64,000 bases of DNA from Anastatus disparis (Eukaryota; Arthropoda; Insecta; Hymenoptera; Eupelmidae): assembly GCA_017163975.1 (NCBI GenBank), contig JAFFSR010000264.1, positions 1 to 64,000 of the forward strand, in the 5' to 3' direction. The notes beneath the pieces were generated by a model that was not told where the DNA came from, searched no databases, and saw only the letters and a program-made list of their open reading frames with translations. Below, piece after piece: positions 20,656 to 32,509 of this stretch. Within the stretch, counting starts at the first letter, position 1; the number at the start of each line of letters is the position of its first letter. Made by a program: the position numbers and the translations under genes.

Positions 20656-21609
20656 TAAATTTTAAAATCTAAAAATGCTCTCATTTAACAACTATAATAA
20701 TTAAATATCTAAAGATTTGAGACTTTCCAAAATACTTCTTAAACTATTATATTTTAATACTATATAAGCAGATTTGCCGTATTCAAAAGTTTGTCCCTCA
20801 ACTTTTGACTTTAAAGATTACAGTTCATGATTACATGCTTTAATTGTTTAAAAAATCGCCATTTGTAAATAAATAAATTTTAAGACTTCGTTCTTCCTCT
20901 GAAACTCGCGAAAGACATTGCAGAATGCATAAAAAAATTTTCAAGTCTAAACATTTAACAGAAAAAAAACCGCGATGAATCGAAGTGAAAAAAACATTGA
21001 AGTAATAAATTTCAAAAAATCATGTTTTTGGCTTATAATTTAAAAATTAATAAAATTCTAACATGATTCCAACACAAAAAACTTGCAAAATTATATTCTT
21101 TATAAATTCAAATCATAAACATTCAATATTGAGCAACTTTGAAATTTAATACAGTAGGACAATACTTATACGCACGATCGGCGCTATGTGTCCTTTTTAT
21201 TTCAGATTTCTCAATTTTAATAAATTTAATATTTCTTATTTTACAGCTTTTATACTTACTCATCAGTTATGCACTAAAAATTTTTATATAAAATAGTAAT
21301 ATAAGTCAATAATTCTTGGCTTTTACAATTAATTATATAATTAAACAATCATTTTTAAAACAAAATTTTGAACAAGAGTATTTTATTGACATTTTATGAG
21401 TAATTACATTCAGAGCGGACATTCAAGAATTAAAAAAATAATTTTCTTTCGATAATTTAGCTGATTGGGTTATTTCATCTCGATTGAAAATTTGTCAGAT
21501 GATTATTAACACAATAGATAAAGTAGTAAAAACAATCAGCTAATAATATGCCGGTAGAAAACTCGTCCATTAGTGTATTTAAATAGCCGATCGACGCTTA
21601 CGTCTGTCT

Positions 21610-21791
21610 AAGCTTTGTTGCATTGAAAAAACTTTTGTTGTTTGATAGTTATTCTTAATTAAATAATACCACATATTTACTTAATATTTTTAGCATATAA
21701 AATATGATCAATTTTTTACACTATTTCAGTAGCATATTTTAATCGCATGTAACTTTTGAATCACAAAAGCTTTTTTAATGCAACAAAGCTT
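21610..21791. repeat. Short inverted-repeat element
   Basis: AAGCTTTGTTGCATTGAAAA is mirrored by TTTTAATGCAACAAAGCTT; AT-rich interior, 182 bp. Probably a MITE. Confidence 0.65.
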
Positions 21792-22059
21792 ACATTAAAG
21801 CATTTAATTCGTGCTTGATTTATTCTTTCATGCATTTTTTTTTGTAAAAGTCTTAGTTCTTTGATTATTTAGGTTCTTATAAAGGCTCTTATTCACCATA
21901 TTTTCGAAAAAATGTCTATATCCTTGTCTATGGGGTCTATTCAATGAAAAGAAAAAACATGGGTTAATTTTTTTCATCAAAAAATCATATTTTGTAGTTT
22001 CAGCCAAATCCGTTTCCCGGAGGTGGGGTGCTCTCCTTGTAAGTAATCTCTCCCCACTG

Positions 22060-22363
22060 GCTTGTATTAACGTAATTTCCACCAATTTTCGATACCTGAG
22101 AAAATCCCAAGATTAAGGGATTAAAAATGAAGTATTATCTGCATTATTTAGGTTACTCAAAAACTAGAAGTTACAATTCATTCAGTGACTATCCTTCAAA
22201 GTGTCAACACTTATATCATTCGAACTTAGTAAAAAGATTTTGCTGTATTAGAAACAAAGCTGTGTTTATGTAATTTTCAAGTTTATTCTGAAAGCGGTTA
22301 AGCGTCTGATATTGTCTGTACGTTTTCTGAAAGCATCATCGCAACTTAAAAAAAATTTATTTG
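22060..22363 (+). promoter_or_regulatory. Inferred promoter and 5'UTR exon of the small SPT5-derived gene
   Basis: Aligns by eye with 8960-9251: ATACCTGAG..GGATTAAA, AGTTACAATTCA, ACTATCC(T/A)TCAAAG, then a splice donor TATTTG|GTAAGTT (donor at 22364). The conserved donor and matching acceptor TTATATAG (23407-23414) argue for a shared 5'UTR-intron structure. Confidence 0.55.
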
Positions 22364-22765
22364 GTAAGTTTCTCTAAATTTATATTGAAAAATGATTGCT
22401 TCACATATAAAAAATTAAGTTTCGGGAAAATATATCCTAAGTTTGAGTTTTGGAGAATTTCATGCAAGCTTGGTTAATGAAATTAGGTATTATTCATAAA
22501 CTTTTCTTTTGAATTTCACAAAAATCATTTGTTAATTTTAACACAAAAAAAACTTGTGTTTCACCTAAAACTCTTAGATGTTTTAAAATTGTAAAAAAAA
22601 CTTCACAGTTTATAATTATAAGCTATTTTCTATTGATTTTCCTAAATAATTTAATTCAATTACGTAATATTATAGACTTGTGATTATGTCGATAAGATAA
22701 ATATTTTTACATGGTGACGATAACTTCTCATTCGTTTTTTCATCATTACAAACTTTAAAACACTA

Positions 22766-23305
22766 TTAAAAGGTGGACGTAACCATTCGCCCCTCGTTAT
22801 AGGGTGGCGCTGCGGTCAGGTGAGAGAAATATATAAAATATTTTTTATACATCGATTTACAATTTACCGAGATAATAATATACTTCTAATGTTGTCAAAG
22901 GCACTAACCATATGTATATAGAATAGTTATTGAAGCTAATCTTGTTTAAGAAGTCTAAAATATTGTCATAATACGGAAAATGCGGTGCGTGGCAGAGTCG
23001 ATGTAAACATATGGGTTTTTTTCCTAAGTGTGACAGAGAAAGCAATATTAAAGAACGACATATACACATGTTCACGCCGACTCTAATGTGTACTGCATTT
23101 TTTGTTTTATCACGATATCTTTGACTTTTCACACAAGATTATCATCAATAATTATTCTACATATATATGGTTAGTGCCTTTGACAACATTATAAGTATAT
23201 TACTGTCTCAGTAAAATGTAAATCGTTGTATAAAAAATATTTAATTTTTTTCTCTCACCTGACCACAGCACCACCGACCGGCAAATGGTTCCGAACGCCT
23301 CTTAA
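22766..23305. mobile_element. TTAA-flanked MITE in 5'UTR intron
   Basis: The outer ends AGGTGGACGTAACCATTCGC and its imperfect mirror AATGGTTCCGAACGCCTC are bounded by TTAA. Arms of about 150 bp include GTCAGGTGAGAGAAA and CATATGGTTAGTGCCTTTGACAA-type stretches. It contributes about half of the intron. Confidence 0.75.
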
Positions 23306-23425
23306 GTACAAAGAATATCTCTCATATTTAGTATTTTAAACTTTCCTTCATAATTTTATCATAACCTTATTAATTCTCTAGAATTCACAAAAAATTAAAT
23401 TTTTCATTATATAGAAATCCAAAGT

Positions 23426-24079
23426 ATGAAGTACACAGAAGCAATTGATTTTTCGGACAACGAAAGCGAATATAGCGACACAGAGTCTGCAAATACTAGT
23501 GATACCGAAAGTATAGACGAAAATTCAGAACTTTCAAGATCGAGAAGTTTTACTGGTGAACCCTTTATGGGTAGTGTAAGTATCGTTAAATTTGAATTTG
23601 ATGATACAACTGAGATCGAATTATACTCGTCTTGTCGAACAATTCAAATATGTAAATCACACATTACAAACATTGACCCATTGACTGAAAGTAATAAATT
23701 GATTGGAGCCACGATCAAAATTACTTTTGGACCGTATAAGAACAATATAGGTGTCGTTAAGAATGAATTTGAAGATACAGCTGAAATTGAAATACATTCG
23801 TCGAGTCAAACAATCCGAGCCTGTAACCCAAAAAATATGGATGAATCGACTGATATAGATGAATCAACTGATATAGATGAATCAACTGATAATGATGAAT
23901 TTAGCAGTTGCAATAAAACATCTACTTACAAAGCTAGCAGTCAAACACCTATAAATAAAGGTAAGCATAAATTTTCAAATAAAATTATTTTGCAATTTCA
24001 GTATTTAACTGTACAACAATGAATTAATTAATTATCTTCTTTTACAGATAAATCACGTACAACTCCTTTGATGCAATGA
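23426..24079 (+). CDS. Small SPT5-derived protein with two KOW5-like modules
   Basis: Two coding exons, 23426-23960 and 24048-24079, give 188 aa with an open frame. The N-terminus (about residues 1-43) is Ser/acidic with SDTES motifs like the neighbouring SPT5-like protein. Two KOW5-type modules follow: FTGEPFMGSVSIVKFEF (about 46-88) and IKITFGPYKNNIGVVKNEF (about 90-135). Then come three tandem Asp-Glu-Ser-Thr-Asp-Ile/Asn units and the SPT5 C-terminal join (KDKSRTTP). The last intron is homologous in sequence and phase to 12689-12776. NGN and KOW1-4 are absent, so it cannot act as a full DSIF subunit; a competitor or nucleic-acid-binding role is possible but unproven. A clean frame beside the broken SPT5 copy suggests it is retained. 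Confidence 0.75.
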
Positions 24080-25010
24080 GAATTTTACATAATACTGGTT
24101 GTCAATCAGATTATTAATCTGTGATACTTCAGATTCAACAGTTGACTATATGCCTTCTGTATAGAATACGCCTTGCTTCGATGATATTGATACATTTAGA
24201 ATTAATTAAATTTTTAACATAATTATAATGACAATAATTCTACACAACATGAAAGATGATTGCGAGTTCTCTGCAAAATTTCAGTAAAAGTTTTAAATTT
24301 TACAAAATCCTTATATGAAATTTCCTGCATTTTTTGTTCCTAACAAAAAACCTTAAAAAATGTTTCAGAAAGTATTGTCCAAAGTTAAATTGAAAGTTTG
24401 CAAATACTTGCCGCAACCTTTGCAGAAAAATTTTACTGAAGCATTTCAGCAAAACCTTGCAGCAATGTTTTAGAAATCCTTGTGTGTGAGAATTAGTTAA
24501 TGAGTAAACAAATAAAATTTAATAAGTTTAAAACTAAAAATTGTACATTTAATAATCGGAATTATAATTATACTTGAATGTGAAGAGTAGCTTTTGAGTA
24601 TGATATAATTAAAAATTTGAAAGCTATTATAAAATTGAAGTATTTAAATGTGTATTAATAAAAAATTGTCAAAATTATTCGACAACTATTTTTAAAATTA
24701 TAATAATTATAGAAATACAATTTTTAATAAATATTTTGTAAATAAACTTAAAATTTTTAGATAATTTTTTCACTTCATCTTCATTGTACAATCAGTTATA
24801 GTTATAAAAGTTGTAGTTATGAACATTACAGAGGTCATTAAAATTTAACATTATTTATAAATTAGTTTTCACGAAAAAATAATTAAAAAAGAAAAAATAA
24901 TTAAATATAATTTATATTATATTGTTATAATATAATATGAATAATAATATTTAATCATTATAAATTATTTTAAACAAATTATGTAATAAATTGTAATTGA
25001 AAGCTCTTAA
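24080..25010. other. 3' region of small SPT5-derived gene
   Basis: A poly(A) signal AATAAA at 24726 lies in the same context as that of the SPT5-like gene, and 24700-24880 is homologous to 12890-13080. The 600 bp between stop and this block look like an insertion: AT-rich, no ORF. Confidence 0.5.
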
Positions 25011-25019
25011 TGCACCTCA

Positions 25020-25330
25020 AGAAAATAGAAAATTAATAATTGATGCGAAAAAATGCATATGTTTTAGATAGTACTTACGGTATCATCATAGAAAATTGAT
25101 AATAAATTTGAATGAAAAATGAAAATTGAAATTCTATTATAGTCAATAGATTCTAAATTTTTAACTAAACAAAATAAACTTTATTGCGGTGAAATAAAAT
25201 CATTTTTCAAACTTTGGCACCATTTTTTATGATTACATTAGATTTATGTAAAAGTTATAAACTTTAACATTCTATAACTTTTTATTAATTCATTATATTT
25301 GAATGAAATAAAATTTGGAATGGTTGTTTA
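25020..25330. mobile_element. Half copy of the 61.4-62.2 kb TTAA element
   Basis: Matches 61840-62090 closely (for example TCAATAGATTCTAAATTTTT, AATAAAATCATTTTT.AAA.TTTGGCA). No terminal repeats remain; truncated. Confidence 0.7.
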
Positions 25331-26054
25331 AATATTAAAGTTTCAATTTTTGGAAGTTACAAATTTAAATTATTTCTTACGATTCAAATATTTTTCATAG
25401 TTTTTTTTTATTTTGCTTAACTTTTGTAAATACAAATAAAATATTTAAAAATCGTCATTAGAACAATATAAAAGTTTTTGAACGTAAAATAAAAGAGATC
25501 ATATTAAAGAAAAGAAATGACAGATTGTAATCACATAATGGCTCAATAAAATTGACATGTACTGCTAAAAAAATATAATATCATTGAATCAATCATTTCT
25601 TTCCTTTTTTATTATTAATTTGATATTCTTAAATATAAAAGTTTGTAAATGTTACATTATATTAAATTTTTGTATGGTTTTTATTTTCAATTTATTGGGA
25701 CTTGCAAGGGGAATATCTAGATATTAGAACTAAAATACTTTTTCTACTCTTGCGATATTTTTTCTTACATAAAATTCTAAAGATAGTCCATGTCTATAAT
25801 ATCTATAAAATAATTCAATGAAATTTAAAAATAAATTCACGTAAAAATGAACGAGAACAGTCATAAGTAAAAACCTAAAAGAAATTTTTATTTTATTAAA
25901 TCTCTGTAACCAACAAACTGAATATTATAAAAAGCTTACCTTTAAAAAGGTATATGATGGGCAAGTATGCTTAGCAATTTATTTTAATTAACGATTTTAA
26001 CTATTTTGATGTCTTAAACATATTATAAACTATTTTTTTAGTGATAAAATCAAA

Positions 26055-26216
26055 CCTTGACATTAGAATTTTATGAAATCATGAAACAAATGTCAAGTAT
26101 TTTTTTTATAATTGAATTTTACATGGTTCACAGAATTAATCCATTTATTTAGTATTTGAAACTATCGAATCTTGACATTAAAATTTCATGAAATCACGAA
26201 ACAAATGTCAAGTATA
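26055..26216. repeat. Two direct repeats of ~46 bp
   Basis: CTTGACATTAGAATTTTATG..ACAAATGTCAAGTAT at 26055-26100 and again at 26170-26216. Each unit has inverted ends (CTTGACATT / AATGTCAAG). Confidence 0.7.
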
Positions 26217-26734
26217 TAGTAAAAGTGATAAAACTATGGCACCTTACCATAATTTTTAACAAAAGATTTTTCAAATTTTTTTTTTTATAAGTAAACGTTG
26301 AATTTTACTAACCAAATTACTTCTTATCTTTTTTTATCATTTATTTAAAAGTGTTCTGAAATTTTTTAAATCTTATTAAATATTTACAAAATTACTTGCT
26401 AGGCCCGTTGTACACAATATTGTATTTTATGTTCAGTATATTTTTCAGGAGCGTATCATCTTAATACATTTAAATAATTGTATATTACCTGTATCTTACA
26501 CCTATTATAATTTCTAGTTCAAATGTTAGAACATACATTCATTAAGCATTTCACCAATAAAATATTTATCCACATTTACATTATATGCAAATTAAAAACA
26601 AATGAAATGTATTTTTGAAATTCGAAAAAAAAATTAAATATAACCTTATTATTCAAATCATAAACAGCACTTTTTTTTTATTAAAATGTAGTACCTATTT
26701 TTATTATCTATTTTTATTTCATATTATATATTTG

Positions 26735-26872
26735 TAAGTCGAAGAATCGACGAACTGGAGAAAAAGACGTATGGTAGTATACCTATATATATATACATAA
26801 GTTAAAGAATTGACGAACTGGAGGAAAGCACGGCAGTATATCTATATATATGAGTTGAAGAAACTGGAGAAA
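26735..26872. repeat. Minisatellite, about 65-bp unit, two copies plus partial
   Basis: The unit contains AAGTCGAAGAATCGACGAAC, TGGAG, then CTATATATATA. Copies begin near 26735 and 26800, with a partial near 26852. Confidence 0.65.
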
Positions 26873-27089
26873 AATTATAAGTAAAATAGTAATGCCGTCT
26901 GCTACGAACTTAAAAACTTACGTTACACAAAAAGTATTCATCAAATTATGTTGAATCTTTTAAAAACATAAATAAAATAGTTTTTTAAAGATTCAGCAAT
27001 AATAAAATATAAAAAAATCTTTTAAAATAAAAATTTTTTTTTCAATTACGAGGTTAAACACGAAAACTTAACGTATATAAAGGCTTGGA

Positions 27090-27240
27090 GCGCCCGATTG
27101 CTTCGCCTACTTGCCATCGGGGGCGCTGCCGCGCCCCTTGATCTAATAAGTTACTAAGCTGAAAATTGAATCAACACTTTTTACTAATAAATATAAATGA
27201 ATATAAAAAAACTCACTTTTGACACGGACTGTATAGCCAA
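27090..27240. repeat. GC-rich stem plus fragment of the 61.4-kb element
   Basis: GCGCCCGAT..ATCGGGGGCGC forms a GC-rich hairpin at about 27092-27125. From 27145 the sequence follows the terminal part of 61444-62206 (CTAATAAGTTACTAAGCT..TTTTGACACGGACTGTATAGCC). Confidence 0.55.
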
Positions 27241-27874
27241 CTGATTGTTAGAATAAAATTTCCAATGATATGAAAAATTTATTCTTTACAACAATTTAAT
27301 TTATCGTGTATTTTAATTTCGTTTTAAATAAAATGCGCTTGTCTATAGTCTCATTTCCTATCGTTTAAAATTTCTCAATACTCTATTCAAATCTGGCTAT
27401 TTTCTTAATCACGAAATTATATTCAAGTATTGAAATAGTAAGTGTAAAAAAAATTTAGTTCCAGTAGCTGAAGTATGGCTCAATATCATGTTTATAATAT
27501 CTACTTAACAATTTAAACAAGGAAGTTAAGCCGCAGTGTCTTTAATTATTGGTAAACCTTTATGAATATTTTTATCTTTAATGCAATACTTAATTGTTAA
27601 GCAATATTAAATATAATTTTAAAATCGAAATTCGCTCTTTACATTCTTATTGATCCATTGATGTTCAGATACAATACAACATTCCAATATACTGTTAATT
27701 AAAATAATTAAAAAAAATTAAAAAATTATCAACGTGCTTTTAAATAATATTTTTTATTCAATGAAATAGTTTTAAAAAATAAGTTTTTTCTAAATTGTAT
27801 TAATCTTTAAGAAAAAATAAACATGTTATTACATTAGAAAAATAAAATTATTTCTAATTATATCAATCTAATTC

Positions 27875-28107
27875 AAGCCTCCGTTCTTTTCTGGATTAGT
27901 CTTATTAGAATTGTCTGCATTTTTAGTTTTTACGTAAATACAACTTTTTGTTCTTTTGGTTCCATCCCCATTCGAACAACATTTACGTCGACGTGCTTTT
28001 CTGGAATCGCAATTTCTGTAACATGGTTGGCATGTTTTTGGTTTTTGTCTAAACGAACAGCAATCGGAATCGTAATCATCTTCGCAATAATCGTAGGGTC
28101 TTGGAAA
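27875..28107 (-). CDS. Cys-rich protein, probable last exon
   Basis: After an acceptor TTCTTTTACAG (minus strand) the frame encodes about 78 residues to a TAA. It starts with S-FPRPYDYCEDDYDSDCC and contains CQPCYRNC and KCC, at least eight cysteines in all, with a basic RKARRRK stretch and an Asn/Lys-rich tail. The density and pairing of Cys suggest a secreted disulphide-rich peptide. No start codon or signal peptide lies in this exon; the frame enters in phase 2. Upstream candidates for a signal-peptide exon are at 32444-32509 and about 29545-29622. No family recognised. Confidence 0.45.
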
Positions 28108-29521
28108 ACTGTAAAAGAATAAGCTATTATGTAGCATATATTAAACTTACCAACGTGAATTTATTTATATATAATCACATTAATTATAAGAACTTTTCTA
28201 AAATGCATGAAAATTATTAGTAACTACGTTTCAATTGATTTATTAAATCAGATTTCATTACAAGTAGTATTGAATTAAGTGCAGTATGGATATTTGAAAA
28301 GGTATTAATATCAATTTCGATACATGAAGTATAAATCAAGCGTAATTTAATCTACCATGAAATACATGTACTTCAAGCAAACCTAATTTTATCAAAAGAA
28401 GTATGAAAAAAAAACCAGTAAATAATCAAAAGGAAATCAATCATATTTATAAAGTCAATGTAAATTTTCTTTAAACTTCATACAATAATAATGTTTCCAA
28501 ATAATCTAAAATTTTCCTATTGATTTACAAAATAAAAAGAATTTTTAAATTTGTTATTGAATATCCAAAATTAAAATAAACATTTTTTTGCGGCAAACGA
28601 TAAGTTACGTAAGTTGATAACTACTTATTAAGCAGTTAGTTTAAAAATCAAAACCCCGTCGCTTGTTTGTATTAACCGGTTTCGTCGATTAGTTGGATAT
28701 ATAGAACCATATAGACAAAATGTAAAGCATTGAAATGTAAATCTTATATATTTCTTTTCTCAACAGGTGTCATAATATCAGATCTACACCTTTGGTAGAT
28801 ATTTATTTTCATAAATGTTTTTTATATAAAATCATAAATTTATAAACTTGATATATTCAGTATATTGTTAAAATAATATTTGTCAAAGCGAATGATATTT
28901 GTTGAATAAAAAATATTACTATAAATAGTCGTTTTTAATGCGGAAGTTTATTTTTTATTGTTAAATGATTAACATAAATATTTGAAAAAAAGTTAGTTTT
29001 CAATTCATCAAGGTTTATTAAACTTTAAATTAAATTTTTCTTGAATAAATCTCTACTTTTATTATATCTTTCTTTTGCTTCCTTACTTTTTAATAAAATT
29101 ATTAATATTTTTTATAAAACGTTTTTTAGGATTAAAAATTTGTTAATGATTTTGTAAATTTTATTTTTATCAAAACAGGTTAATAATTAATAAATTATTA
29201 ATGTATTTTTAAAATCATATGTTTCATTAGTAAATTTGACAAATTCAAACATTTTTTTTAAAACCAAATATTAAAAAAAAAAAATAATTTAATTTACAAA
29301 TGTAGATTAAGGTTAAATTGAATATTTTAAATTCGTCTTATAAACAAAACTGTTTTCTTTAAAGTCAAAATATTATTGATATGTATAAATTAAAAATGTT
29401 CTCACGAAAATTTAAATCTAATCAAAACCATGACTAACATTGATATTCATATGCATAAAAATATTAAAATCTACAAAAATAAACTTTAATTAAAATGACT
29501 AATTATTAATTCTGATAGCTA

Positions 29522-29622
29522 AGATAAAATTGCACTAGATTGGGCATACCAAAACGATAGTAAAAAGAACCATATGCAGGTTATGCAATACGTGTTGCAG
29601 AACGTCAGGCAGTCCACCATAA
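29522..29622 (-). other. Short ORF resembling a signal peptide (candidate first exon)
   Basis: The minus strand encodes 33 residues starting MVDCLTFCNTYCITC followed by a hydrophobic WFFLLSFWYA core. A possible donor G|GTATGC inside it would join in phase 2 to the Cys-rich exon at 28107. The donor is weak, and the ORF may be chance. Confidence 0.2.
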
Positions 29623-30503
29623 TTTAAAAGGCTTTTTTCTATTTAAACGATAAATTCGACTAAACTTTTCATAATTATTCCTTGTAATCACTAAAATATG
29701 TTAAACTGAATTAAAACTCGTACCTATAAAAGGTAAAAAGAAATTTTTTTTTTTAATTTAAAATATAACCTGATTTTATAGTAAACATAAATAAAACCGA
29801 AGTGAAATTGATTATAATCGATTGTACAAATCTAGGGCATTTTACAATATTCGATTCGAATCACATATGTAAAATAGCTAAAACTAACACAACATATAAC
29901 TGTACCTTGCGTAAGGTGATTGAGATCGAAAGTTTTCTTTTTTTTTATTCTTGGAACTCTATTCCGAAATCCTAATCAACGAAATTTCTCTTTTATATTG
30001 GTTAGGTTTTAACCGAATTTCTGTAAGATGTTGAACGAGAGGTTAGGCAGTGAATGGTAAACGAGAAAGCATAAAAATAAAATTCTGTCAACAAAACTAT
30101 AAAAATTTAGATTACACTTGAATCATGCGTGAATAGCTTTTTTCCTTCTGAGAAAATGATTGTTTAATTTATTGACCGATTAAGTTATCATATCGATTAA
30201 GTGCAAAAAATTAATAATAGATTTAGAATAATTATTTGAATAGTTTAGAGATTTTGAATTTTCATAATCACTTATGTGCATAATAAGTTTGTAATCTGAA
30301 AGTTTGAATTTTTATTGAGTCTTTAGGTTATATAATGCTGAACGATGAATAAAAAAAATTACTAAAAAAAAAACTAGTTTAATTAATAAGCTGGTTTATA
30401 ATTGTAGCTAATGTACCTATGATTCTTCGCTTGCTTATGAAGCCGAACAATAATTTTATTTTTAATTTAAAAAATAATATTTATTAGTATAATATAGATC
30501 ATA

Positions 30504-30552
<49 letters not shown>
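30504..30552. repeat. (TG)/(TA)n microsatellite
   Basis: About 48 bp of TG then TA dinucleotides. Confidence 0.95.
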
Positions 30553-30556
<4 letters not shown>

Positions 30557-32443
30557 CATGATCGTTAAGAATTTAATATATATATTTATGACTTTTATAT
30601 AAAGTTAAAATATTATATGCTTAAATTTTTTATTTTTCAATCAAACAAGTAGAATTTTTTGTTGATAGTAATCAAATCATATAAATTATAATTTGCAACA
30701 ATAAAACAAGGATTTTAAAACAATAAAAAATTCAATCAATAAAAAAATCTATAAAATTTTATAATAAAATTCCTCTGAGAATATATTTACACAAATTTTA
30801 TTATAAATAAGTCAACGACATTTAAATGTCGAACATACAAGTGCATCAAAATATTTGACCGCAATAAAGAAAGAAAGGATATGCTTTTACCAAGCGACAT
30901 TCACCAAAGTGAAAAATTCAAGCGACCTTCAACAATTATCAAACCTTCATAAGAATTATTATGCAATTATTTCCTATTAATAACTAAAATAACAAATACA
31001 TAAATCTAGTGCAAAAATAAATCTTTGGATCACATGAACAATATTTTTCTTTTGTAAAAAATTGTCTAATCTGCTATAAACGTTTGATGTTATGGAAAGA
31101 TATAAGTACACGCTATACTTCGTAAATATATCTCTGTGTGTAATGAGAAGTAAAGGACGCTCTTATAAGAAGGACGTTCACCTGACGTGTTATAACCTTG
31201 CAATGTGTTATAGTATTGCTTTTAGCAAAAGCTTATGAAAATTTAATTGTTTAATTTTGCCAATAAATTTATGTGAAAATAGATAATTTCATTAAAGTAA
31301 TATTATCAAATTATACAACTTTTGGAAGGGATATACTTCGTGTAAGAATAAAATTGAATTTTTATATTAAATTACAGTAAATTAGGATTTTAATTAAAAT
31401 TTATTTTTTAATATCGCAATAAAGTTTTACATTTCAATTCTTAAACAAAAAGACTTCTTTAATTAAATATTTAATTTACATTTAACACTTAAACATATTC
31501 AGCTTTTACATTTATTATACGTTATTTAGTTGTTAAATGATTCATCTTTACACTAAACAACAAAAGAGAATGACTTTTTTTATCTCTCATTCTTTTATTT
31601 ACAAATCATAATGACGTTATATGAGAAACTAAATAAAGAAAATTTTAGATCCTTATTTGAAAAACTACCTGTTTACGACATATAGTAATCTTTTACAGCG
31701 ATTTTAATTATATTTTCGTGAAATTTTTCCTTAATTTCTTCTTTTTTCAAATACGATCTAAAAATCCTTTATACATAATTTAAAAATCCATAATATTGAA
31801 AAATAAAATCTTACAAAATAAATATTAAATGGAATATACTGTTTGTCCGTAGCCAATGATCATCGGCGAAAATAGAATCGCAAACGATATATAATACTAC
31901 AACTAATTAATGCACTGCAGCTTTTTTTTCGTCATGCGTCCATTAACATTTTCTCGTCTTTCGTAATTTTATTTTACAGAAAAATTAGAATGTGCTATGT
32001 AAGCTATTTAATTGTTCGATCGATATTTTTTTTTATGCTGACAACCTAATTATTAAAATGTATGGTGACCTTATTTACAAACTTAAATTATTTTAATTAA
32101 CATGTGCAGCTGCTAACTTATTATTGAACTGATTTTTTAAAATAATTTAATTAATATTAACTGTAAATTATCCTTATTAAAAATATTCAATTAGAAGGTT
32201 GTTTAAATAAATTTAGAAAAACATTATTAATTCATGATATTGAAATTATTTAATTTATATAAAATACTGATTAATCCAAAAGAATAATTTAAATAAACAA
32301 TGTGATATGGAAACAATGAAAATATTAAAATGATTACTATAATCAGAGAAGAAGAAAAAAGTTCTTTATATTAAGAAAATATAAATTAAAAAGAAATCAT
32401 TTCGTTCGTATTTTAAAAATAAAAATTATAAGAAAGCAAAACT

Positions 32444-32509
32444 TACCTCAATAAAAAAAATATATTAGCAATCCGTCTACATCTTTTGATTAAAATAATC
32501 ATTTGAATC
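32444..32509 (-). other. Candidate signal-peptide exon for the Cys-rich gene
   Basis: Minus strand ATG near 32502 gives MIILIKRCRRIANIFFLL, then AG and a strong donor GAG|GTAAGT. The phase (2) matches the exon beginning at 28107, giving Ser at the junction. It would imply a 4.3-kb intron. Plausible but unsupported by homology. Confidence 0.3.

Larger units (their letters stand above)
18241..21170. mobile_element. Composite long foldback element
   Basis: TATAAGTATTATCCAACTGT at 18241 pairs with the sequence ending AATACTTATA at 21170. Pairing continues inward along the whole length: 18280-18365 with 21035-21130, 18640-18745 with 20930-21035, then 20310-20580 with 20660-20930. Two later insertions interrupt the left arm (a SINE at 18386-18590 and a second foldback at 18747-20294). 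The core at 20584-20655 is a GC-rich hairpin. No transposase ORF. Confidence 0.8.
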
